56,920 nt of DNA, from the NCBI RefSeq assembly GCF_008370255.1, contig NZ_SEUI01000001.1, positions 1,018,976-1,075,895 on the forward strand, read 5' to 3'. The notes beneath the pieces are model-generated. The model did not search any database. It saw only the letters and a program-made list of their open reading frames with translations, and was not told the DNA's origin. Source of the stretch: Pseudoalteromonas sp. FUC4. Its GTDB lineage: Bacteria; Pseudomonadota; Gammaproteobacteria; Enterobacterales; Alteromonadaceae. Below, piece by piece: positions 45,886 through 56,920 of the stretch; positions within the stretch are counted from its first letter, which is position 1, and each line of letters begins with the position of its first letter. The translations under genes were made by a program, and so were the position numbers.

Positions 45886-47796
45886 TTACTGTCGATTTTT
45901 AATTTCTTCGCTAATTTTAGCTACAAAATCATCAACATTAAATTTGCCAAGGTCTTCACCTGTGCGAGTACGCACTGCTACTTCTTGCTGTTCAACTTCT
46001 TTATCGCCAACAACAAGTAAATATGGAATACGCTTCAGTGTATGCTCACGGATTTTAAAGCCAATCTTCTCATTTCTCAAGTCAGCAGCGGCTCTAATTC
46101 CAAGTTTATTTAATTTTTGTACAACTTCTTTAACATATGGAGCCTGTTTATCGGTAATATTCATAATTACCACTTGCTTTGGTGCAAGCCACGTCGGGAA
46201 TAAACCAGCGTACTCTTCAGTTAAAATGCCAATAAAGCGTTCAATAGAACCTAAAATAGCACGATGTATCATTACAGGTGTACGACGTTCGTTGTTTTCT
46301 GCTACATAAGTAGCGCCTAAACGACCCGGTAATGCAAAGTCTAATTGCACTGTACCACACTGCCACGCTCTGTCTAAACAATCGTACAAAGTAAATTCAA
46401 TCTTCGGACCATAAAACGCGCCTTCGCCCGGAAGATAATCAAATTCGATATCATTTAGTTTAAGCGCATCAGCTAAAGCAAGCTCAGCTTTATCCCAAAT
46501 TTCATCATCGCCAATACGTTGCTCAGGGCGAGTTGAAAGCTTAACTACGATCTTTTCAAAACCGAACGTCTCATATGTATCGTAAACCATCTTAATACAC
46601 GCTGAAACTTCGTCCATTACTTGTTCTTCAGTACAGAAGACATGAGCGTCATCTTGTGTAAAACCACGTACACGCATTAAGCCATGTAATGCTCCAGATG
46701 GTTCATTTCGGTGACAACAACCAAATTCAGCCATACGAAGTGGTAAATCACGGTACGATTTTAAACCTTGATTAAAGATTTGCACGTGACCAGGACAGTT
46801 CATTGGTTTGATAGCGTATTCACGCTTTTCAGACTCAGTGGTAAACATTGCCTCTGAGTATTTTTCCCAGTGACCTGATTTTTCCCAAAGCGAGCGGTCC
46901 ATCATCATTGGACCTTTTACTTCTTCGTACTCATATTCGCGTAATTTTTCACGTACAAACTCTTCAAGCTCGCGGTAAATGCTCCAACCATCGTTGTGCC
47001 AAAATACCATGCCTGGCGCTTCTTCTTGCCAATGCCATAAATCAAGCGCTTTACCAATACGACGGTGATCGCGTTTTTCAGCTTCTTCAAGGCGTTTTAA
47101 ATACGCTTTAAGTTGCTTTTTATCGCCCCACGCGGTGCCATAAATGCGTTGTAGCATTTTGTTTTCTGAATCACCACGCCAATATGCACCTGCAACTTTC
47201 ATTATTTTGAAGTTTTGGCAAAATTTCATGTTAGGAACGTGAGGTCCACGACACATGTCTACATATTCTTCGTGATGATATAACCCTGGGCGGTCATCTT
47301 TAGCGATGTTTTCGTCCAGAATTTCTATTTTGTATGTTTCGCCACGCGCTTCAAATGTATCGCGTGCTTCTTGCCAGCTTACTGTTTTTTTCACTACGTC
47401 GTAGTTGGTTTTTGCAAGTTGCAACATGCGCTTTTCAATTGCTTCAAGATCATCTTGTGATAATGAATGATCCATATCGATATCGTAGTAAAAACCGTTA
47501 TCAATGGTAGGACCAATTGCCATTTTTGCGTCTGGAAAAAGTTGCTTAACTGCATGACCGATTAAGTGAGCACAAGAGTGACGAATGATTTCAAGGCCAT
47601 CATCGTCTTTAGCGGTAATGATCTCAAGGCGAGAGTCTTCACTAATTAGGTCACATGCATCAACACGATCGCCATTAACACGACCGGCAATGGTTGCCTT
47701 AGCAAGACCAGGGCCTATATCGTTTGCTACATCAAGTGTGCTTACAGGGTTTTCAAAACTACGTTGACTTCCGTCTGGAAGAGTAATAACTGGCAT
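45886..47796 (-). CDS. thrS: Threonyl-tRNA synthetase
   Basis: 636-residue class II synthetase charging tRNA-Thr. Residues 1-62 form the TGS domain; H73 and H77 ([10 protein letters not shown]) belong to the editing domain that removes misacylated serine; the catalytic core (about 240-535) has [20 protein letters not shown] and IHRAILGS, carrying the zinc-binding C and H; residues 535-636 bind the anticodon. The 75-bp gap to infC fits one operon. Its leader contains tRNA-like stem-loops that probably let the enzyme repress its own translation. Confidence 0.98.
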   Translation of the reverse strand: MPVITLPDGSQRSFENPVSTLDVANDIGPGLAKATIAGRVNGDRVDACDLISEDSRLEIITAKDDDGLEIIRHSCAHLIGHAVKQLFPDAKMAIGPTIDNGFYYDIDMDHSLSQDDLEAIEKRMLQLAKTNYDVVKKTVSWQEARDTFEARGETYKIEILDENIAKDDRPGLYHHEEYVDMCRGPHVPNMKFCQNFKIMKVAGAYWRGDSENKMLQRIYGTAWGDKKQLKAYLKRLEEAEKRDHRRIGKALDLWHWQEEAPGMVFWHNDGWSIYRELEEFVREKLREYEYEEVKGPMMMDRSLWEKSGHWEKYSEAMFTTESEKREYAIKPMNCPGHVQIFNQGLKSYRDLPLRMAEFGCCHRNEPSGALHGLMRVRGFTQDDAHVFCTEEQVMDEVSACIKMVYDTYETFGFEKIVVKLSTRPEQRIGDDEIWDKAELALADALKLNDIEFDYLPGEGAFYGPKIEFTLYDCLDRAWQCGTVQLDFALPGRLGATYVAENNERRTPVMIHRAILGSIERFIGILTEEYAGLFPTWLAPKQVVIMNITDKQAPYVKEVVQKLNKLGIRAAADLRNEKIGFKIREHTLKRIPYLLVVGDKEVEQQEVAVRTRTGEDLGKFNVDDFVAKISEEIKNRQ

Positions 47797-47816
47797 TATA
47801 AATCCTTGCTACAGTG

Positions 47817-47837
47817 GTGACACCTACAATGTATCAC
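47817..47837 (-). promoter_or_regulatory. thrS operator, anticodon-like stem-loop (domain 2)
   Basis: On the minus strand GTGATAC, loop ATTGTAG, GTGTCAC: a seven-pair stem (one U-G) and a seven-base loop. U33 and the 34-36 triplet UGU equal the anticodon of tRNA-Thr(UGU), followed by A37. It ends 9 nt before the AAGGA ribosome site at 47803-47807, so bound ThrRS would mask initiation, as for the E. coli thrS operator. Confidence 0.8.
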
Positions 47838-47873
47838 GTGTATTTTAAATAAATTAAATGAGAATAAGTCGAC

Positions 47874-47895
47874 AACGCTTTTACGAATAAGCATT
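47874..47895 (-). promoter_or_regulatory. thrS operator, second stem-loop (domain 4-like)
   Basis: On the minus strand AATGCTT, loop ATTCGTAA, AAGCGTT: a seven-pair stem with one wobble. The loop contains U-CGU-A, the anticodon of tRNA-Thr(CGU). An AT-rich, unpaired 36-nt linker joins it to the first stem-loop, the same order as domains 4-3-2-1 of the E. coli operator. Confidence 0.7.
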
Positions 47896-48111
47896 GACTA
47901 ATAAATGTAGATGAGGGTCTATACAACTACAACGATATATTGTCGCGTGCCGCGCATTTAATTACAAGTTTAAAGGGGTGAAATCCACTCGTTTTATCCA
48001 TAAAATGTAGCTTTTAAAGCAAAAAAATCATTTTATTCAAATATAAAAGCACCAATGCATTAATTACTCGCCAACAACTATACCCACACTCGCATTTTAA
48101 TGTACGTTGCG

Positions 48112-48117
48112 TATAAT
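48112..48117 (+). promoter_or_regulatory. -10 element before the DUF3010 gene
   Basis: TATAAT at 48112-48117, 33 bp before the DUF3010 start, is a perfect -10 hexamer. No convincing -35 element is present at the usual spacing. Confidence 0.4.
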
Positions 48118-48149
48118 ACTGCGTAATTAAGTTATTTTAGAGAATAGAC

Positions 48150-48596
48150 ATGAGAACATGTGGTGTAGAAATTACCGGTAGTGATGTACTACTTTGTATT
48201 TTAAGTAAAGATAATGACGTATTTGATATTCGCGATGTGCGCCAAACACGCTTTACCTTAGGTAACGGTAACGACACTGAAGTAATGCGTAAATTTCAAT
48301 TCGATTTTGCAAAACTAATGCAAGATTACCAAATTGATTCTGTTGCAATTCGTGAGCGTCAACCTAAAGGTAAATTTGCTGGCAGCGCAAAAGGCTTTAA
48401 AATGGAAACCGCTATTCAGCTAATTGAAAATTTAGATGTTCATGTGTTCTCAACCACCGAGATTAAAGAGCAAGTTAAGCGTAACCCTATCCCAATTGCT
48501 TTTGAAGAAACCGGCCTTAAAAAATATCAAGAAAATGCATTTGTTAATGCCTACGTATACATAATGAAAAAAACGTACCGTAGCGACGAAATGTAA
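48150..48596 (+). CDS. DUF3010 family protein
   Basis: 148-residue soluble protein that I recognise as the DUF3010 type found in Vibrio, Shewanella and relatives. MRTCGVEITGSDVLLCILS and VAIRERQPKGKFAGSAKGFKMETAIQLI have an RNase H-like or RuvC-like look (acidic residue on the first strand, E/R pair, then a helix), but no activity is established. Monocistronic, with its own promoter and terminator. Confidence 0.7.
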   Translation: MRTCGVEITGSDVLLCILSKDNDVFDIRDVRQTRFTLGNGNDTEVMRKFQFDFAKLMQDYQIDSVAIRERQPKGKFAGSAKGFKMETAIQLIENLDVHVFSTTEIKEQVKRNPIPIAFEETGLKKYQENAFVNAYVYIMKKTYRSDEM

Positions 48597-48611
48597 ACTC
48601 ATTACTCATTT

Positions 48612-48648
48612 AAAAACGCGTACTTACATTGTAAGACGCGTTTTTTTG
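48612..48648 (+). terminator. Terminator after the DUF3010 gene
   Basis: AAAACGCGT-CTTAC ATT GTAAG-CGCGTTTTTTT, a stem with one internal mismatch, ending in seven T. Confidence 0.85.
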
Positions 48649-48780
48649 TGTCCAAAAAGTAGTATTAGCTTTTATTAATCTAATAATACATTAGTCTAAT
48701 TCCACTTCTCTTTGTCGACAATATGTGTTTATTTTAACTTTGTAGTTTACATAACTCACACACATTTCATGGAGAGAGCA

Positions 48781-50514
48781 ATGCACACAGACACTATTAC
48801 GGTAAAAGAAGTAGAACAAATAAATCACTTACCGTTATCCCAAAGCTATTTTAAAGGTATACAAAGCACACCTTTAACAAATTCAACTATCGGCGAGTAC
48901 TTTGACTTTATTGTCGACAAAAATCCAGAAGCGTTAGCTGTTGTAGTTCATCACCAAGGAATTCGATTAACGTATAAAGAATTTCAAAAAGAAGTTAATC
49001 AACTTGCTATGGGCTTACTGGCCCTTGGTGTAAAACCAGGAGAGCGAGTTGGTATTTGGTCTCCTAATAATATTGAGTGGTGTTTAACCCAATTTGCAAC
49101 GGCAAAAATTGGCGCAATAATGGTTTGCATCAACCCTGCATATCGCCCTAACGAATTACAATACGCCTTAAATAGTGTTGAATGCTCTACTCTAATCACA
49201 GCATCAAACTTCAAAGGCAGTGATTATTTAGAAATGCTCAATGGTTTGGCGCCAGAACTTGCAACTTGCGATAAAGACACACTTAATTTAAAAGCACTGC
49301 CCACTCTTAAAAATATAATTCGCATTGGCGATAAAGCATCTCCTGGTATGTACTCTTTTAATGATGTTATTAACTTGCCCACAGCAGCTCATGAGCTTGA
49401 ATTGAAAGCAATAGGTGCAAACTTAAATGCTGATCAAGACATCAATATACAATTTACATCAGGCACAACTGGCAACCCAAAAGGGGCAACGCTCACGCAT
49501 AAAAATATTTTAAATAATGCGTTGTTCGTCGCCGAATCTATGCACTTTACGAGCGATGACAAGTTATGTATCCCTATCCCGTTATATCATTGCTTTGCAA
49601 TGGTATTGGGTAGCTTATTGTGTGTTAGTAAAGGTGCAGCAGCCATTTACCCAGGTGATTCGTTCGATGCAAAAACAACACTTGATGTAGTTCAACAAGA
49701 AGGATGCACAGCGCTGCACGGTGTACCTACTATGTTTATTAGTGAGCTTGAATTAAGTAACTTTAACGATTACGACCTAAGTACTTTACGAACGGGTGTA
49801 ATGGCAGGCTCTACATGCCCAGAGCAAGTAATGCGAAAAGTACAAACGCTGATGAACATGCATCAAGTACTGATTGCTTACGGGCAAACGGAGTGCAGCC
49901 CCATAAACAACATTACCGAAACAGACTCTTCAATAGAGCGGCAAGTAACGACGGTTGGCCGCGCCCTTGCCCATACAGAGGTTAAAATTATTGATGAGCA
50001 AGGTAACATTCAAAAAATTGGTCAACCTGGTGAAGTGTGTAGTAAAGGTGCTGGCATAATGCGCTGCTATTGGAATGACGAAACTAAAACAAAAGCCACA
50101 ATAGATGACGAAGGTTGGCTGCACTCTGGCGATTTAGGTGTCATGGATACAGAAGGGTTTGTCACGATTGTTGGCCGCATTAAAGATATGATTATTCGCG
50201 GCGGCGAAAACATTTACCCTCGAGAAATAGAAGAAGTACTTTACACCTACCCGGGCATTCAAGATGCTGCCATATTTGGTATAACTGATGAAAAGTATGG
50301 CGAGGAAGTATGCGCTTGGATCCAGCCAAAAGAAGATGCTGTGCTTGATGAGCAAGCGATTCGTGAGTTTTTGAAAGACAAGCTAGCCTATTTTAAAATG
50401 CCACGACATATCCGTTTTGTAGAAAATTACCCAATGACGGTAACAGGTAAACTGCAAAAATTTAAAATGCGAGAACAAATGCAAGAAGAGCTAAGCGACA
50501 AGGCCTTCTCTTAA
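48781..50514 (+). CDS. Acyl-CoA synthetase (AMP-binding)
   Basis: 577-residue adenylate-forming enzyme that activates a fatty or other carboxylic acid to its CoA thioester. The start at 48781 follows GGAGAGAG; the longer frame has no ribosome site. FTSGTTGNPKGAT is the P-loop, AYGQTECSP the adenine-binding motif, GWLHSGDLG the hinge region, and K near the end (TGKLQKFKM) the catalytic lysine. Chain-length preference cannot be read. It is a single-gene unit. Confidence 0.92.
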   Translation: MHTDTITVKEVEQINHLPLSQSYFKGIQSTPLTNSTIGEYFDFIVDKNPEALAVVVHHQGIRLTYKEFQKEVNQLAMGLLALGVKPGERVGIWSPNNIEWCLTQFATAKIGAIMVCINPAYRPNELQYALNSVECSTLITASNFKGSDYLEMLNGLAPELATCDKDTLNLKALPTLKNIIRIGDKASPGMYSFNDVINLPTAAHELELKAIGANLNADQDINIQFTSGTTGNPKGATLTHKNILNNALFVAESMHFTSDDKLCIPIPLYHCFAMVLGSLLCVSKGAAAIYPGDSFDAKTTLDVVQQEGCTALHGVPTMFISELELSNFNDYDLSTLRTGVMAGSTCPEQVMRKVQTLMNMHQVLIAYGQTECSPINNITETDSSIERQVTTVGRALAHTEVKIIDEQGNIQKIGQPGEVCSKGAGIMRCYWNDETKTKATIDDEGWLHSGDLGVMDTEGFVTIVGRIKDMIIRGGENIYPREIEEVLYTYPGIQDAAIFGITDEKYGEEVCAWIQPKEDAVLDEQAIREFLKDKLAYFKMPRHIRFVENYPMTVTGKLQKFKMREQMQEELSDKAFS

Positions 50515-50572
50515 TTTTTCCTCTATAGAAAGCCTGAACTCTGAATAATAAATCTATCTCAAGCAATTATTA

Positions 50573-50603
50573 AAAAGCACAGCCAATTGGCTGTGCTTTT
50601 TGT
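50573..50603. terminator. Bidirectional terminator
   Basis: AAAAGCACAGCC AAT TGGCTGTGCTTTTT, a strong stem between the convergent acyl-CoA synthetase and HflX-type genes. Confidence 0.88.
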
Positions 50604-50615
50604 CTGCTGAATTTA

Positions 50616-51965
50616 TTATAAATTCAACATTCTCTTTTTTAAACGTTCTAAATCAATCGCACTCGAGCGCACTGTTAATTTAATATGGCTGTATTCATAT
50701 TCTTCTTTAACAACACTCATACTTGAGCGAATTTCGCCCACAATACCTTTGGCTGTGTACGGTATAACAATCTCTTCTTCAATCATGTCCTCTTGAGCAA
50801 TACCAATAATGTATTTGTGCAATTTACTAATATCATCTGGATTACGCGTAGAGGTCATCATCGCATCAGGAAATTCATCCATTAGCGACTGCTGCTGCTC
50901 AGTACTTAATTGGTCTGACTTATTCAGTACTAATAATTTTTTACTACCTTCTACCCCAACTTCTGCCAGTACTTTATGTACTACTTCAAGCTGTGAACGA
51001 AAAGAAGGATCTGAAGCATCTACAACATATAACAATAACGACGCATCATGTGCCTCAGCGAGCGTTGAATGAAATGAAGCCACCAAATCGTGAGGTAACT
51101 TTTTAATAAAACCAACTGTATCTGATACGAGTATACGAGGCTGTGTAATCGGATACAACGCGCGAACAGTGGTATCTAGAGTAGCAAAAAGTTTGTTTTC
51201 GCCTTCTACATCACTGCCTGTAATTGCGCGCATCATTGACGACTTACCGGCATTGGTATAACCAATTAAAGCCACTGAAAATAGCTCAGAGCGCTGCGTA
51301 CGTCTGTCCATCATTACATCTTGAACACTAACAAGCTCACGCTTTAACTCTGCTAATTGATCGCGCACCTTTCGGCGATTTAGCTCAAGTGTGGTTTCAC
51401 CCGCACCTTTACCCATTTGGCGTTCTTTATCACCTGTTGATGTTTCACGAAGCCGTGGCGCGACATAATTAAGGCGAGCAATTTCAACTTGTAATTTTGA
51501 TGTTTTAGTACGCGCATGACGACTAAATATTTCAATGATAATACCGGTGCGATCAAATACTTCTACACCCAGCTGGTTCTCAACATTACGCAGTTGAGAA
51601 GGCGTTAAATCGCAGTCAAATACCACTACATCGGCACAAGCAAAATCTAAATCGTTTGATGGGATTTCTGAGGATATTTCGGTTAAAGAGTCTTCATCAA
51701 GTAAACCATCTTCTTGCTCGTCTTCAACCACCCCTTTATTGCCGGTAAGGTGAGCTATTTCAGCTAGTTTACCTGAGCCCAGTACATTAACTTTTTGGGT
51801 AGAACTTTGCTTTTGCGATTGTGTACCTACTACTTTAAAGCCTAACGTAGTTACCAAACGAGCAAGCTCTGCAAGCGACTCTGTTGCTTCGTCGCCTTTA
51901 AATTGTGGTGTGCTAATAGAAATAAGTAACGCATTAGGAAGTGATGGTTTTGCAGTTAGTTGCAT
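50616..51965 (-). CDS. HflX-type ribosome-associated GTPase
   Basis: 449-residue GTPase of the HflX family, which binds 50S subunits and rescues stalled ribosomes. An N-terminal HflX domain and coiled region (MGKGAGETTLELNRRKVRDQL) precede the G domain: G1 GYTNAGKS (235-242), G3 DTVGF (282-286), G4 NKSD (348-351). An acidic insertion (about 78-105) interrupts the N-terminal domain. Canonical hflX normally sits in hfq-hflX-hflKC; this gene is solitary, so it may be a second paralogue. Confidence 0.88.
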   Translation of the reverse strand: MQLTAKPSLPNALLISISTPQFKGDEATESLAELARLVTTLGFKVVGTQSQKQSSTQKVNVLGSGKLAEIAHLTGNKGVVEDEQEDGLLDEDSLTEISSEIPSNDLDFACADVVVFDCDLTPSQLRNVENQLGVEVFDRTGIIIEIFSRHARTKTSKLQVEIARLNYVAPRLRETSTGDKERQMGKGAGETTLELNRRKVRDQLAELKRELVSVQDVMMDRRTQRSELFSVALIGYTNAGKSSMMRAITGSDVEGENKLFATLDTTVRALYPITQPRILVSDTVGFIKKLPHDLVASFHSTLAEAHDASLLLYVVDASDPSFRSQLEVVHKVLAEVGVEGSKKLLVLNKSDQLSTEQQQSLMDEFPDAMMTSTRNPDDISKLHKYIIGIAQEDMIEEEIVIPYTAKGIVGEIRSSMSVVKEEYEYSHIKLTVRSSAIDLERLKKRMLNL

Positions 51966-52165
51966 AATTTTTTATATGTTAATGCACCTAAAGTGCAAAC
52001 CTAATTTTCATTCGAAAGTAACTTGATCCTACGCTGTTATGACCGAGCTTTATAGGGTTATAGTTCATTAATGGCGTTAATATTTAAAACTAACCATAAT
52101 ATACTCAATTTTATGGCTAGTTTTAAAGTCACATTATAGTAAAGCCTTATTGTTCAGCTTTAATA

Positions 52166-53893
<1,728 letters not shown>

Positions 53894-54367
53894 TTACTCA
53901 GCAGACTCTTCTGGACGGTGCTGCTTTTGTACGCCAGTTAAAAACAAGCGTAATATTTGATCGTTACAAACACGGTAATGTTTGTTATCTACTTTACGAG
54001 AAAATGCGCTTAACTCATGTTTACTTAAATCAAAATCAACAAGTGCAAGTGTTGCTATAACATCTTCTGCTTTCATATTTAAAGCAATACGTAGCTTCAT
54101 AAAGATAATATTGTTGTTTAGCTTTTTCTCTGGCTCTGGTTGCTCACCTTCGCGTTTGCCACGTTGGGTATTAATAAACCCATTTAAAAAGCTAGCAAAC
54201 TCAGTATCACTTATTGGGGTAAAAGCCTCTTCACCTTCTTTAGTTAACCATGCAATTACTTGCTCTTTGGTGACCGTATGCTCTGCTGATGCAAAAACAT
54301 TTACCATAGCAGTATCAGTTAAGTTAAAAGTGTAGCGAATGCGGCGTAAAATATCGTTATTAGTCAA
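53894..54367 (-). CDS. yehS: DUF1456 family protein YehS
   Basis: 157-residue soluble protein of the DUF1456/YehS family with two tandem helical repeats of similar text (NDILRRIRYTFNLTDTAMVNVF and NIIFMKLRIALNMKAEDVIATL), the family plan. I place the start at a TTG (54367, LTNNDILRRI), where relatives begin and a TGGGA lies upstream; the length then fits E. coli YehS (156). Function unknown. Confidence 0.88.
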   Translation of the reverse strand: MTNNDILRRIRYTFNLTDTAMVNVFASAEHTVTKEQVIAWLTKEGEEAFTPISDTEFASFLNGFINTQRGKREGEQPEPEKKLNNNIIFMKLRIALNMKAEDVIATLALVDFDLSKHELSAFSRKVDNKHYRVCNDQILRLFLTGVQKQHRPEESAE

Positions 54368-54477
54368 AGTAAATCCCAAAGTGAGGTATAGCAACCAAGC
54401 AGTTATTGCTTAATTTTAAATAAGCGCCTAGTTTAACAGGTTTCGTTATAGTGCCCTATTGTTTATTACTGTTAACG

Positions 54478-54870
54478 CTAAGGATAAACAAACCTTAATG
54501 CTAATAAAGGAAATACCAAAATAATAGAGCCAAATAACCAAATTATCATTGCTACAAAGTAGCGTTTTTTAGAATTAGCCCTAAAGGCACGTTTTACATT
54601 ATTGATATAATTGCTACCGCTTCCTAAATAAAGCCCATTCAACATTGCAATCCCTAACAATAAAACAATGCCAATTAAGCACACTATCACAAGAGACACA
54701 CTTGTTACGGTATCCATTAAATGCGGGAAAAATACCCCAGCTAGCATAATACAATTTAATAATAAAATAAGCGAAAAGGCAAAAACGCCATCTGCGCCAC
54801 TTGCTGATTTTGAGCGTTTCTTTAGCCATTGCACATAAACAAAGTGCATTGCACTGTAACTGGCTCGCAT
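54478..54870 (-). CDS. Hypothetical membrane protein downstream of lolE
   Basis: Unrecognised 130-residue protein with three hydrophobic segments (about 28-48, 54-76 and 105-127). It starts 14 bp after lolE, on the same strand, and is probably co-transcribed with lolCDE. The N-terminus (MRASYSAMHFVYVQWLKKRSK) is basic. Co-transcription does not prove a lipoprotein-transport role. Confidence 0.7.
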   Translation of the reverse strand: MRASYSAMHFVYVQWLKKRSKSASGADGVFAFSLILLLNCIMLAGVFFPHLMDTVTSVSLVIVCLIGIVLLLGIAMLNGLYLGSGSNYINNVKRAFRANSKKRYFVAMIIWLFGSIILVFPLLALRFVYP

Positions 54871-54884
54871 GTTAAACCCTTTTA

Positions 54885-56129
54885 CTAATTACCAAGCACC
54901 TTGGCAGGATCTACGCGGGTTGCTTGCCATGCAGGATAAATAGTGGCAAGTATCGCAAGCACAAACGTAACAATCACTGTAATACCAATGTCTTCAAGTA
55001 CTAATTTACTTGGTAAAAACTCTATAAAATAAACGCCCTCAAGTGGGTTCGCTCCAAATAATTGGCTTATCCACGTAAAAAGCTCACTTATATTAAGCGC
55101 TAATACCACGCCAATTAGTGTCCCTAGTGCCACGCCTATGAATGCTTGCATTAAGCCTTGCATTACAAAGGTGGCTAAAATAGTACTGTCTTTCGCGCCC
55201 ATGGTTTTTAAAATTGCGATATTGCCTTGTTTTTCGCGTACTTCCATCACTAAGGACGATACAATATTAAAACTAGCTACCGCTATAATTAAAAACACCA
55301 CAATATAAACAATGGTACGCACCATTTGAATATCTTGATAAAGGCTGCCTTGAGTTCTAAACCAACTAGAAATATACACGTAGTCGTCAATAGTTTGCCC
55401 TACTTTTAGCGCTATTTGATGCGCCGAAAACACATCATCAACACTTAAACGCAGCCCTGTTACTTGGGTTTCATCGTAATCCAATGATTGCTGTGCTTTG
55501 TTAAGATGTATAAATGCAGCGGTACTATCAATCGGTCCGCCCATTTCTATAACACCTGCAAGGTTAAGTGTTACGCGTTTAGGCGCTAATAATGATTGAC
55601 CTTTTTGACTAATTTGCGGAATAAGTAATGTAATGTTATCGCCTACTTTGGCGTCTAACTGTTTTACTATTTGTTTACCTAAAATTACATCGTCAAGGCC
55701 TAGCTGGCTGACTAATTTACCACTGGTAAACTGGTTTACCGCCGATACATTACTCTCTAGCGATGGCTCAACACCTCGAATTTCTATCGCTTTTAGCTGG
55801 CTTTTATATTGCGCCATCCCATTCACTGCAATAAATGGCGCAGCCCCTGTTACATGCGGTTGTGTTTGTAAACCCTCAACTTTTTGCGACCAATTCGCGA
55901 TGGGTCTACTTGGTGCTACATATTCAACCTGCGGCACAACACTTAGCAATCTATGTACTAGTTGCTGCTCAAAACCATTAATTACCGACAGCGCTACAAT
56001 TAAAACCGCGACACCTAATAAAATACCAATAGTCGACGCTTTAGCGATAAAACTAACAAAGCCGTTTTTTTCATCTTTGTGGCCTGAATAGGCTCTAAAA
56101 CGTTTACTTAAAAATGCACTAAGCAACAT
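54885..56129 (-). CDS. lolE: Lipoprotein-releasing permease LolE
   Basis: 414-residue inner-membrane component of the LolCDE transporter, which extracts outer-membrane lipoproteins and hands them to LolA. One helix near residue 30, a large periplasmic domain (about 50-260), then three C-terminal helices with YPAWQATRVDPAKVLGN at the end. It overlaps lolD by 11 bp. Assigned LolE from its position after lolD; LolC and LolE are close homologues. Confidence 0.93.
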   Translation of the reverse strand: MLLSAFLSKRFRAYSGHKDEKNGFVSFIAKASTIGILLGVAVLIVALSVINGFEQQLVHRLLSVVPQVEYVAPSRPIANWSQKVEGLQTQPHVTGAAPFIAVNGMAQYKSQLKAIEIRGVEPSLESNVSAVNQFTSGKLVSQLGLDDVILGKQIVKQLDAKVGDNITLLIPQISQKGQSLLAPKRVTLNLAGVIEMGGPIDSTAAFIHLNKAQQSLDYDETQVTGLRLSVDDVFSAHQIALKVGQTIDDYVYISSWFRTQGSLYQDIQMVRTIVYIVVFLIIAVASFNIVSSLVMEVREKQGNIAILKTMGAKDSTILATFVMQGLMQAFIGVALGTLIGVVLALNISELFTWISQLFGANPLEGVYFIEFLPSKLVLEDIGITVIVTFVLAILATIYPAWQATRVDPAKVLGN

Positions 56130-56817
56130 GCTGCGACTCTTTAATAGCTAGTTTTCCATCGTCTAAATAAGCTATTTTTCCTAGCTTATCGGCAAGTTCT
56201 AAATCGTGTGTAACTACCACAAAACTGGTGTTTAAGCTTTGGTTAAGCTCATTAATTAAATCGTAAATTTTAATCGCATTTTGTTTATCTAAATTACCGG
56301 TTGGTTCATCAGCAAGCACAAGCGCAGGTTTTGTAACCAGTGCACGGGCAATAGCCACGCGTTGGCGCTCTCCACCAGAAAGCGCAGACGGTTTATGCGA
56401 GCTGCGATGTGCAAGGCCTACTTTTTCGAGCATATCGAGCGCTTGAGCTTTGGCTTCTTTTGCACTCAAGCCTTTAATTAATAATGGCATAGCCACGTTT
56501 TCGACTGCGCTAAACTCCATTAATAAGTGATGAAATTGATAGATAAAGCCCAAGTTTTGGTTTCTAAATGCGGCTTGCTCTGTTCGCGAAAGTTTTGCAA
56601 CTTCTTGGTTTTTAATTTTAGCGCTACCTGAGCTTGCGGTATCTAATGTGCCAAGTATGTGTAAAAGCGTACTTTTACCAGAGCCAGAACTCCCTACAAT
56701 AGCGAGCATTTCACCTTGCTGCAGCGCTAAATCAACACCTTTTAATACTTCAACTTGGTTGCTGCCATCTTGATAAACTTTACTTAAATTTTCACAACTA
56801 ATTACTAAATCATTCAT
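56119..56817 (-). CDS. lolD: Lipoprotein-releasing ATPase LolD
   Basis: 232-residue ABC ATPase that powers LolCDE. Walker A GSSGSGKST (about 42-50), Q-loop YQFHHL, signature LSGGERQR, Walker B ALVLADEPTG and the switch histidine in VVVTHD are all present. Its ATG overlaps the end of the lolC frame (TAT GAA TGA) and its end overlaps lolE. Confidence 0.97.
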   Translation of the reverse strand: MNDLVISCENLSKVYQDGSNQVEVLKGVDLALQQGEMLAIVGSSGSGKSTLLHILGTLDTASSGSAKIKNQEVAKLSRTEQAAFRNQNLGFIYQFHHLLMEFSAVENVAMPLLIKGLSAKEAKAQALDMLEKVGLAHRSSHKPSALSGGERQRVAIARALVTKPALVLADEPTGNLDKQNAIKIYDLINELNQSLNTSFVVVTHDLELADKLGKIAYLDDGKLAIKESQHVA

Positions 56818-56920
56818 AACGTAATACCTCTGCTGGTTTTACTTTTGCGGCTTTACGCGCAGGATATAAGGTAGCTAAAAAGCTCATAGCAATACTGGCA
56901 AACGCTATTATTACTAAACT
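56810..56920 (-). CDS. lolC: Lipoprotein-releasing permease LolC, C-terminal end only
   Basis: The last 36 codons of a permease run in from the right edge and stop at 56810, overlapping lolD. The text SLVIIAFASIAMSFLATLYP then ARKAAKVKPAEVLRYE is the last helix and C-terminal tail typical of LolC/LolE. With lolD and lolE it forms a tightly overlapping operon. Confidence 0.9.
   Translation of the reverse strand, partial: SLVIIAFASIAMSFLATLYPARKAAKVKPAEVLRYE

Overview
The window looks like chromosome from a marine gammaproteobacterium of the Alteromonadales, most likely Pseudoalteromonas. The basis is low G+C DNA, conserved blocks (thrS-infC-rpmI-rplT, sppA-ansA, lolCDE), protein sequences I recognise from that group, large TonB-dependent receptors, red-algal polysaccharide genes and short inverted-repeat elements. 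No database search was possible, so the genus is an inference.

Layout. 1-2.6 kb: an edge-cut membrane gene, a catalytic-domain-only tyrosine recombinase and two overlapping membrane-protein genes. 2.7-12.5 kb: an accessory nutrient locus with SapC-like protein, tryptophan-halogenase-like flavoprotein, TonB-dependent receptor and IclR regulator on the minus strand, facing a Fe(II)/2-oxoglutarate dioxygenase, a PAL-like beta-propeller and an exported alpha/beta hydrolase. 12.6-22.4 kb: a patchwork of small genes, an IS4-family element sitting inside an older repeat, two more copies of that repeat, and a partial agar pathway: an enolase-superfamily enzyme resembling 3,6-anhydro-L-galactonate cycloisomerase, a frameshifted SMP-30 lactonase and a GH50 beta-agarase lipoprotein. 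22.5-25 kb: a histidine-rich, ZnuD-like receptor behind two candidate Zur boxes.

25-57 kb is mainly core genome: fklB, tRNA-Ser(UGA), a nitroreductase, DoxX, fadH, sppA-ansA, gnd, pykA, a LytS/LytTR two-component pair, a SulP transporter, an Lrp regulator, an M14 peptidase with a metallo-beta-lactamase-fold hydrolase, rplT-rpmI-infC-thrS, a DUF3010 gene, an acyl-CoA synthetase, an HflX-type GTPase, gdhA, yehS and lolCDE (lolC cut by the edge).

The observations I value most are these. (1) A palindrome, ATTGTYAACAAT, lies upstream of the receptor/halogenase genes, the dioxygenase, the cycloisomerase and (degenerate) the agarase, suggesting one regulon. (2) The dioxygenase plus PAL-like propeller looks like a 2-oxoglutarate-dependent analogue of the two-step PHM/PAL peptide-amidation reaction. 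(3) The thrS leader carries two stem-loops whose loops read U-UGU-A and U-CGU-A, like threonine tRNA anticodon loops. (4) A repeat family with AGGGCGTGTTGA ends recurs three times around the agar genes, one copy split by the IS with a 10-bp target duplication. (5) Intrinsic terminators lie directly against the start regions of ansA, the propeller gene and the SulP gene.
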